From: QHWK01 sp035315685
GTDB lineage: Bacteria > Acidobacteriota > Vicinamibacteria > Vicinamibacterales > CAVVIG01
Assembly (NCBI GenBank): GCA_035315685.1
Contig: DATFXR010000835.1
Span: 1-5,092 of the forward strand
Direction: 5' to 3'
DNA length: 5,092 nt
Part shown: positions 1-5,092 of the stretch, piece after piece
How positions within the stretch are numbered: position 1 is the first letter of the stretch
Layout of the letters: every line of letters starts with the position of its first letter
Made by a program: the position numbers and the translations under genes
The notes under the pieces: generated by a model
Seen by the model: the letters and a program-made list of their open reading frames with translations, nothing else
Told to the model about the DNA's origin: nothing
Databases searched by the model: none

Positions 1-83
1 ACACGTTCGATCTCGCCGGCCGCGGTCCGGACGGCGGAGCAGAGGTGGTTGGAAGCTATACCTTCGAGATCGTGCCCCGATAG
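1..83 (+). CDS. C-terminal end of an unidentified upstream protein (5' partial)
   Basis: The frame with codons starting at base 3 is open from the window edge to a TAG at 81-83 and gives 26 residues, beginning TFDLAGRGPDGG and ending GSYTFEIVPR. The alternation of polar and hydrophobic residues in the last ten residues looks like a terminal beta strand of an extracytoplasmic or beta-sandwich protein, and codon choice is G/C-rich at third positions like the genes downstream. No family can be named from so few residues. The FDL-x3-GPDGG stretch faintly recalls the C-terminal loop of type II secretion pseudopilins, but the rest does not follow that pattern. Beyond the TAG, the same frame stays open for 21 codons and next stops at a TGA at 147-149 that overlaps the ATG of the following gene. 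The true end could therefore once have been there. Confidence 0.6.
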   Translation, partial: TFDLAGRGPDGGAEVVGSYTFEIVPR

Positions 84-107
84 TCGACATCGTGCCCCGC
101 TAGCGAC
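69..107 (+). repeat. Imperfect tandem duplication of about 20 bases across the upstream stop codon
   Basis: Copy one (69-88) is atcgtgccccgatagtcgac and copy two (89-107) is atcgtgccccgctagcgac. They abut directly and differ by one substitution and one missing base. Copy one contains the TAG at 81-83 that ends the upstream frame. The TAG in copy two (101-103) falls in the frame of the CHAT gene and closes that frame upstream of its start. The arrangement is typical of a replication-slippage duplication. A role as a paired protein-binding site is possible but nothing else supports it. Confidence 0.8.
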
Positions 108-108
108 A

Positions 109-135
109 CCGACAGGGGCGCAGTCCCTTTTTCGG
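109..135 (+). terminator. Possible hairpin with T run just upstream of the CHAT gene start
   Basis: AGGGG at 114-118 can pair with TCCCT at 124-128 (four Watson-Crick pairs and one G-U) around the five-base loop CGCAG, and the transcript continues directly into a run of U (128-132). An outer CCGA (109-112) can also pair with TCGG (132-135) across an uneven internal loop. The core resembles a small rho-independent terminator, but the stem is short. It ends only about ten bases before the ATG at 146, so it would lie in the leader of the CHAT transcript unless that message is almost leaderless. It could instead be an attenuator, a degraded REP-like palindrome, or chance. Confidence 0.35.
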
Positions 136-145
136 ACCAGAAGGC

Positions 146-3100
146 ATGACGAAACGAATCGTTGGTGGCCGCGCCACGTTCCCGGCAGGCGGTCTGATCG
201 TCGTCCTGTTTTGCACCTCGCTCACCGCGCAGCGTGAGGAGGTCGCCCCGCTCCAACTCCACAGCCTTGTCGAACGCCGTCTCGATCGCGGAGAAGCGCA
301 TCGCTATGCGGTGACGCTGAACGCCGGGGACTATGCGCGCGTCGGCGTCGAGCAGCGCGGCATCGATGTCGTCGCGCAGACACGTGGCGCCGACGACACC
401 CCGATCGCAGATTTTCAGGACGACGTCCGGAGCAACGGCGAAGAGCAGGTCGAGATCGTGGCGGCGGCCGCCGGCACCTACGCGGTCGTCGTGAAGGCGG
501 CGCCGGGGAGCGCCGCGCCAGGCGCCTACGCGATCCATCTCGATGATCTGCGCACAGCCTCCGACCGCGACTACGCCACGCACGAGTCGCGCGTCCTCCG
601 GACCGGTGCCGCCCGCCAGACCGAGCAGGGACAGTTCGAAGCGGCCAGGTCAATGCTCGAGCGCGCGCTGGCGGTGACGGAGGAAGCCCGCGGCGTCGAC
701 GACCTGCAGACGGCGGCGGTGCTGTCGCAGCTCGGCGTCGTGTACCGCTATCTGCCCGACAATGCGAAGTCCGAAGCGGCGTTCACCCGGGCGCTGGCGA
801 TCGTCGATCGATCGCTCGGCCCTGATCATCCAACGGCGGCGATCACCAGGACGCGGTTCGCGACCCTTTATCAGCGGATGGGCAATCGCGCCAAGAGCGA
901 GGCGCTGATCCAACAGGCGCTCGACGCGCTCGAGAAGGCGCTCGGAACGGACAACCACTGGTTCGTCCAGGCGCTGATGACGACCGCGAGTCTGCGCCAC
1001 GACGGCGGCGACTACGAGACGGAAGAGAAGATCACCCGCCGCGCGATGAAGATCCTCGAGTCGATCGACGATGTCGAGAGCGACGAGTACGCGGGACTGC
1101 TGAACAACCTCGGCGAGGTCTACCGGGCGCGCGAGGACTTCGCGCGTGCGGAGCCGCTGTATCAGCAATCGCTCGCGATCGCGACGCGGGTGCTGGGCGA
1201 GGACAACTACTTCATCGCGCCAGTGCTCCAGAACCTCGGCATCGTCGCCCGCGAACGGAAGGACTACGCGACCGCCGAGACCTTCTACACGCGCGTGCTG
1301 TCGATCCGAGAGCGGTCGGTCGGGCCCGATCATCCCGACGTCGCCCAGGTTCTGAACAACATCGCGATCATCGACAAGAACAAGGGCGACATCGCCCGGT
1401 CGCTGCAGCTGCATCTCCGGGCGCTGGGCATCTGGGAACATGCCAACGGGCCGTATCAGGACGCGACGCTGACCTCGGTCGGCAACATCGCCCGCACCTA
1501 CGCGGCGGCCGGCGACATCACCAACGCGCTGACGTATCAGCGTCGCGCCGACGCGATCCTCGAGAAGCAGCTCGCGTTGAATCTGGCGATCGGATCGGAG
1601 CGGCAGAAGCTGCTGTTCGTGAACGGCGCCGTGCCGCGGACGGACCGGACGATCTCGCTGCACCTGCTGGAAGCGCACGACGACCCCGACGCCGCGGCGC
1701 TGGCGGCGCTGGTGCTCCTGCAGCGGAAGGGACGCGTGCAGGATGCGATGGCCGACACGCTGGCCGCCATCCGCCAGCACGCCGTGGACGCGCGCGATCA
1801 GGACCTGATCGAACGGCTGAAGAACAGCACCGCCGAGCTCGCGAGGCTGGCGCTGAATGCGGCGGAAGCGGGACAGGCCGACCAGCGGCGCCTCGCCATC
1901 AAGGCGCTCGAAATGCGGAAGGAAGCGCTCGAGGCCGAGCTCAGCGGGCGCAGCGCCGAATTCCGGGCGCAGTCGCGGCCGGTGACGCTCGAGGCGGTGC
2001 AGGCGGCGATTCCCGACGATGCGGCGCTGCTGGAGTTCGCGGTGTTCCGTCCGTTCGATCCGCGGGCCGAGCGCAACGGCGACGCCTACGGACCGCCGCA
2101 CTACGCGGCCTACGTCGTGCGAAGCCGCGTCACGCCGCGCGGCTTCGATCTCGGTCCGGCCAACATCATCGATGCGGCGGTCGAGGCCTTGCGCGAAGCG
2201 CTGCGCGATCCGCGCCGCACCGACGTCAACGCCCGGGCGCGCGCCGTCGACACGCTGGTGCTGCGGCCGCTGCGGGGAGCGTTCGGCGAACTGTCGCGGC
2301 TGATCGTCTCGCCCGACGGCGAGCTCAACCTCGTACCGTTCGAGGCGCTCGTCGACGAGCACGGCCACTATCTGATCGAGCGCCACGCGATCAGCTACGT
2401 GACCAGCGGCCGCGACCTGCTGCGCATGACGGTCGCCCGCGAGAGCCGCAGCAGCGCCGCGATTTTCGCCGACCCGGTGTTCGGCGAACCGTCGACGAGC
2501 GGCGAGCGCGCGAGCGCCAGGCTCGTCGCACCGCGCGGGTCGAACGGCAGTGTCACGACCGGCAGCAAGCTGTCGTCGGTCTACTTTGCCCCGCTCGCGG
2601 CGACTGCCGCAGAAGCGAAGGCGATCAAGACCCTCTTTCCCGAAGCGACGCTCTTCACCGGACTGCAGGCGCGCAAGGCCTCGCTGCAGCGCGTCGAGGC
2701 GCCCCGCATGCTGCACATCGCGTCGCACGGATTCTTCCTGCAGGACGCGGGCGCGAGCGTCGAGAATCCGCTGCTGCGCTCGGGGCTGGCGCTCGCCGGC
2801 GCCAACCTGACGCACGACACGCAGGAGGAAGGCATCCTGACCGCGCTCGAGGCGTCGGCGCTCGATCTGTGGGGCACCAAGCTGGTGACGCTGTCGGCGT
2901 GCGATACCGGCGTCGGCGAAATCCGCAACGGCGAGGGCGTCTACGGCCTGCGCCGCGCGTTCGTCCTCGCCGGCACGGAGACGCTGGTGATGAGCCTCTG
3001 GCCGGTCAGTGACACGATCGCCCGCGAGGGCATGGTCGCCTACTACACCGGCCTCCGCGCCGGACTCGGCCGCGGCGACGCACTCCGGCAATCGAAGCTG

Positions 3101-3226
3101 GCGATGCTGAAGCGGCCGTCACGGCAGCATCCGTTCTACTGGGCCAGTTTCATTCTCTCGGGCGAATGGACGGCGCTGGATGCCGACGATCTGACCGGAA
3201 AGGCTTCACCGCTGTTTGCCTACTGA
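146..3226 (+). CDS. Exported PPC-TPR-CHAT domain protein, putative cysteine protease
   Basis: This is a complete 1026-residue protein. Residues 1-28 form a Sec-type signal peptide (basic KR near the start, hydrophobic core GLIVVLF, likely cleavage at LTA-Q). Residues 36-133 resemble a PPC (pre-peptidase C-terminal) beta domain, with GEAHRYAVTLNAGDYARV and AAGTYAVVV. About eight kinesin-light-chain-type TPRs occupy 150-483; repeats beginning at 314, 356, 398 and 440 are exactly 42 residues apart and several carry the LGxDHP-like hinge. A helical, possibly coiled-coil linker (554-609) leads to a CHAT domain (690-1015). The CHAT domain has the SPDGELNLVPFEAL entry motif, the catalytic-His motif HIASHG (His861), the catalytic-Cys motif LSACDTGVG (Cys919), NGEGVYGLRRAF, and the closing HPFYWASFILSGEW. 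CHAT domains are clan CD, caspase/separase-like peptidases. Both catalytic residues are present, so activity is plausible; the substrate is unknown. ATG146 is the first possible start after the in-frame TAG at 101 and is needed for the signal peptide. The purine stretch agaagg (139-144) lies only one base from it, so initiation may be weak or coupled. No lipobox or C-terminal anchor is seen, which implies a periplasmic or secreted product. Confidence 0.96.
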   Translation: MTKRIVGGRATFPAGGLIVVLFCTSLTAQREEVAPLQLHSLVERRLDRGEAHRYAVTLNAGDYARVGVEQRGIDVVAQTRGADDTPIADFQDDVRSNGEEQVEIVAAAAGTYAVVVKAAPGSAAPGAYAIHLDDLRTASDRDYATHESRVLRTGAARQTEQGQFEAARSMLERALAVTEEARGVDDLQTAAVLSQLGVVYRYLPDNAKSEAAFTRALAIVDRSLGPDHPTAAITRTRFATLYQRMGNRAKSEALIQQALDALEKALGTDNHWFVQALMTTASLRHDGGDYETEEKITRRAMKILESIDDVESDEYAGLLNNLGEVYRAREDFARAEPLYQQSLAIATRVLGEDNYFIAPVLQNLGIVARERKDYATAETFYTRVLSIRERSVGPDHPDVAQVLNNIAIIDKNKGDIARSLQLHLRALGIWEHANGPYQDATLTSVGNIARTYAAAGDITNALTYQRRADAILEKQLALNLAIGSERQKLLFVNGAVPRTDRTISLHLLEAHDDPDAAALAALVLLQRKGRVQDAMADTLAAIRQHAVDARDQDLIERLKNSTAELARLALNAAEAGQADQRRLAIKALEMRKEALEAELSGRSAEFRAQSRPVTLEAVQAAIPDDAALLEFAVFRPFDPRAERNGDAYGPPHYAAYVVRSRVTPRGFDLGPANIIDAAVEALREALRDPRRTDVNARARAVDTLVLRPLRGAFGELSRLIVSPDGELNLVPFEALVDEHGHYLIERHAISYVTSGRDLLRMTVARESRSSAAIFADPVFGEPSTSGERASARLVAPRGSNGSVTTGSKLSSVYFAPLAATAAEAKAIKTLFPEATLFTGLQARKASLQRVEAPRMLHIASHGFFLQDAGASVENPLLRSGLALAGANLTHDTQEEGILTALEASALDLWGTKLVTLSACDTGVGEIRNGEGVYGLRRAFVLAGTETLVMSLWPVSDTIAREGMVAYYTGLRAGLGRGDALRQSKLAMLKRPSRQHPFYWASFILSGEWTALDADDLTGKASPLFAY

Positions 3227-3260
3227 AGTGAGCGCACACCTGGCCGGAGTGCGCTTCGCT
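3227..3260 (+). other. Inverted repeat (RNA hairpin) between the CHAT and receptor genes
   Basis: AGCGCAC at 3231-3237 pairs perfectly with GTGCGCT at 3249-3255. A G-U pair, a one-base bulge and three more pairs (3227-3229 with 3258-3260) extend the stem. The 11-base loop can close further through CC/GG (3239-3240 with 3246-3247). The stem starts on the base after the CHAT stop codon. No T run follows, so it is not a standard intrinsic terminator. It could be a stabilising or attenuating intercistronic hairpin, or a terminator type that does not need a U tract. Confidence 0.5.
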
Positions 3261-3261
3261 G

Positions 3262-3269
3262 AAAGAGAG
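3262..3269 (+). promoter_or_regulatory. Ribosome-binding site that selects the GTG start at 3278
   Basis: The purine run aaagagag ends eight bases before the GTG at 3278, a normal Shine-Dalgarno spacing. Another in-frame GTG lies at 3269, but it overlaps this run and would have no usable site upstream, and it would only add three residues before the signal peptide. The site therefore favours 3278. The match to the ideal AAGGAGG is moderate. Confidence 0.6.
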
Positions 3270-3277
3270 TGCAAGCG

Positions 3278-5092
3278 GTGCGGATCACCATTCGACTCCT
3301 GTTCTGGGTGTGTCTGGCGTGCGCGGTGATCGCCCGTGCGGCATCAGCGCAGGACCTGCTTCTGGTCTCGGGCTCGATCACGACGCGCGCTGACGGATCG
3401 CCGGTGCCTGGCGCCGTCGTGACGATTGCCGGCGGCGACGAGGGCGGCGTCGTGAGCGACGCCAGCGGCTTCTACCTCCTTCGCGTGTCGGCGTCGATGG
3501 TTCACGACGGCCGCCTGCAGCTGAAAGTGGACGCGCTCGGTCTGCCGCCGCGGTTCGTCGACGTCCCCGTCGATGCGGTCGCACTCATCGTCGACGTCGC
3601 GCTGAACCTGAACTTCGCCGAGCAGCTCACGGTCGGATCACGGGTCGCCGACGCCGCTGCCGAGAAGGCGGTGCCGGTCGACGTCATCACCCGCGATCAA
3701 ATCGTATCGAGTGGCTTCACCGAAACGGCGCAGGTGATCGAGTCGCTGGCGCCGTCGTTCAACTTTCCGCGGCCGGCGATCACCGACGGCACCGATACCG
3801 TCCGTCCGGCAACCCTGCGCGGGATGGGCCCCGATCAGGTGCTGGTGCTCGTGAACGGCAAACGGCGTCACCAGAGCGCGCTCGTCCACGTGAACGGCAG
3901 CATCGGCCGCGGATCGACCGGCGTCGATCTGAACGCGATCCCGGTCTCTGCCATCGACCATATCGAGATCCTGCGGGACGGCGCGGCGGCGCAGTACGGC
4001 TCCGACGCGATTGCCGGCGTCCTCAACATCGTGCTGAAGGGCGGCGTGACGCGCGCGGAGCTCACCTCCAATTTCGGGATCTCGGCCGGTTCGTTTCTCG
4101 GCAACAAGTGCATCGCGACCGGGCAGGCGTGTGTGCCCGGGAGTCCGATCGACTTCTCCGACGGCGGCCTGTTCGACCTCGGCGGCTCATGGGGCCTCGC
4201 TGCCGGCGGCGGCAGCGTGACGATCGCCGCGGAGTATCGCAGTCACCACCGGACGAACCGGGCGTCGTTCGATCCGCGCGATCAGGTCGTCGCCGGCGAC
4301 GCGGGCGCGAACGCCGTGGCGGAGCCGAATCATCGGTGGGGCGATCCCGATGCGCGCGATTTGATGGGGTTCGTCAATGCCAGCATTCCGCTGAACGAGA
4401 GCGAGACGCGTTTCCTGTACGCGTTCGGCGGCTACAGCCGGCGCGCCGCGAACAGCGCCGGGTTCTTCCGCCGCGCGCTCGACGCACGCAATCGACCGGA
4501 AGTCTATCCGCTGGGTTTCCTTCCCGAGATCGAGCCGACCGTGCTCGACGGTTCAGGGGCCGCCGGCGTGCGCGGTGGGTTCGGCCGGTGGGCGTACGAC
4601 GCCAGCGGAGAGTTCGGACGGAACTCGTTTGCGTTCACCGTAGACGACTCGCTGAACGTCTCGCTCGGCCCGGCGACCGAGACGAGGTTCGACGCCGGCA
4701 CGCTGGTGTTGAATCAGTTCGTCGGCAACGTGGACGTCAGCCGTCCGGTGGTCGTCGGTGGGCTCGCCGGACCGCTGAACATTGCCGCCGGCGCCGAGTA
4801 CCGCCGCGAGAACTACCAGATTCACGCCGGCGAGCCCGACTCGTACCGCGACGGCGGCGTGCCGGATCAGTTCGGCGGCCGCGCCGCCGTCGGCGCGCAG
4901 GTGTTTCCAGGCTTCCGTCCGTCGAACGAAGTGAACGCCTCGCGCAACAGTGTCGCCGGCTACGTGGACGTCGAGGGCGACGTGATTCAACGCCTGCGCC
5001 TTGGCGCCGCCGGCCGCGCGGAGCACTACGACGATTTCGGCGGTACCGTGGACGGCAAAGCGACCGCCCGGCTGGTCATCGACTCGCACGTC
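3278..5092 (+). CDS. TonB-dependent outer-membrane receptor (3' partial)
   Basis: The first 605 codons are present and the frame is open to the window edge. The translation starts MRITIRLLFWVCLACAV, a Sec signal peptide with likely cleavage after ASA (residue 24). Residues 30-112 form a carboxypeptidase-regulatory-like beta domain (GSPVPGAVVTI, SDASGFYLLRV). A TonB-box-like segment EQLTVGSR follows at 115-122. The plug (about 123-254) has ATLRGMGPDQVLVLVNGKRRH (188-198 covers its VLVLVNGKRRH end) and the classic end motif EILRDGAAAQYGSDAIAGVLNIVLK, residues 230-254. Barrel strands follow, with recognisable AAGAEYRRENYQI, AGEPDSYRDGG and FPGFRPSNEV. Such receptors import ligands across the outer membrane using energy from TonB-ExbB-ExbD. 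The substrate cannot be read from the sequence; siderophores, cobalamin, carbohydrates or peptides are all possible. Members of this type usually run to roughly 900-1000 residues, so several hundred residues lie beyond the window. Two cysteines (278 and 285) sit in an early barrel segment. The gene starts 51 bases after the CHAT gene and may share its transcript. The GTG start is supported by the upstream purine run. Confidence 0.96.
   Translation, partial: MRITIRLLFWVCLACAVIARAASAQDLLLVSGSITTRADGSPVPGAVVTIAGGDEGGVVSDASGFYLLRVSASMVHDGRLQLKVDALGLPPRFVDVPVDAVALIVDVALNLNFAEQLTVGSRVADAAAEKAVPVDVITRDQIVSSGFTETAQVIESLAPSFNFPRPAITDGTDTVRPATLRGMGPDQVLVLVNGKRRHQSALVHVNGSIGRGSTGVDLNAIPVSAIDHIEILRDGAAAQYGSDAIAGVLNIVLKGGVTRAELTSNFGISAGSFLGNKCIATGQACVPGSPIDFSDGGLFDLGGSWGLAAGGGSVTIAAEYRSHHRTNRASFDPRDQVVAGDAGANAVAEPNHRWGDPDARDLMGFVNASIPLNESETRFLYAFGGYSRRAANSAGFFRRALDARNRPEVYPLGFLPEIEPTVLDGSGAAGVRGGFGRWAYDASGEFGRNSFAFTVDDSLNVSLGPATETRFDAGTLVLNQFVGNVDVSRPVVVGGLAGPLNIAAGAEYRRENYQIHAGEPDSYRDGGVPDQFGGRAAVGAQVFPGFRPSNEVNASRNSVAGYVDVEGDVIQRLRLGAAGRAEHYDDFGGTVDGKATARLVIDSHV

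Noticed and set aside
3..83. Type II secretion pseudopilin C-terminus
   Set aside because: Only the short FDL-x3-GPDGG stretch resembles it; the following residues do not match the usual end, and 26 residues are too few to assign a family.
84..145. A sigma-70 promoter for the CHAT gene
   Set aside because: No convincing -10/-35 pair with proper spacing is visible in the 62-base gap; the promoter may lie further upstream or use motifs I cannot recognise.
194..220. Lipoprotein signal (lipobox) at Cys23 of the CHAT protein
   Set aside because: The residues before the cysteine are VLF, which does not fit the [LVI][ASTVI][GAS]C pattern, so a standard Sec signal peptide is more likely.
56..583. 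A 175-codon minus-strand open frame across the CHAT start
   Set aside because: It overlaps the signal peptide and PPC region, which make sense on the + strand, and its own translation has low-complexity, Arg/Asp-rich composition.
650..3091. An 813-codon open frame on the minus strand opposite the CHAT gene
   Set aside because: It is an antisense shadow typical of high-GC coding DNA: its translation is very rich in Arg, Gln, Val and Asp with no recognisable domain, and the + strand frame has unmistakable TPR and CHAT motifs over the same bases.
146..3226. Membership of a type III-E CRISPR (Craspase-like) or other CRISPR-linked TPR-CHAT system
   Set aside because: No CRISPR repeats or Cas-like genes are in the window, and the signal peptide would send the protein out of the cytoplasm.
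3638..5089. Minus-strand open frames opposite the receptor gene (3638-3961, 3868-4113, 4504-4701, 4553-5089)
   Set aside because: All lie against a continuous + strand frame with clear plug and barrel motifs, and their translations show no domain.

Overview
The window reads as ordinary bacterial chromosome from a high-GC genome (about two thirds G+C by eye). An exported TPR-CHAT protein and a TonB-dependent receptor with an N-terminal carboxypeptidase-regulatory-like domain suggest a diderm soil or sediment bacterium. Acidobacteriota, perhaps a Vicinamibacteria-type lineage, is my best guess; this is inferred from protein style, not from a marker gene.

Layout, all on the + strand: (1) bases 1-83 hold the last codons of an unidentified upstream gene. 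(2) Bases 84-145 are a short gap with a 20-base imperfect tandem duplication, which straddles the upstream stop codon, and a small hairpin followed by a T run just before the next start. (3) Bases 146-3226 encode a complete 1026-residue exported protein: signal peptide, PPC-like beta domain, about eight 42-residue TPRs, a helical linker and a C-terminal CHAT cysteine-protease domain with an intact His861/Cys919 pair. (4) Bases 3227-3277 are a 51-base gap with a hairpin and a ribosome-binding site. (5) From a GTG at 3278 to the window edge runs the first 605 codons of a TonB-dependent outer-membrane receptor: signal peptide, regulatory-like domain, TonB-box-like segment, plug and the start of the barrel.

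The short same-strand gap would allow the CHAT gene and the receptor gene to be co-transcribed. Both products are predicted to leave the cytoplasm, one to the periplasm or beyond and one to the outer membrane. A functional link, such as a scaffolded protease acting in the envelope near a receptor, is a hypothesis that rests only on adjacency and localisation. There are no RNA genes, CRISPR arrays, insertion sequences or phage genes, and no gene-free stretch longer than about 60 bases. The points most worth checking are the exported PPC-TPR-CHAT architecture, its pairing with the receptor, and the odd junction upstream of the CHAT start.
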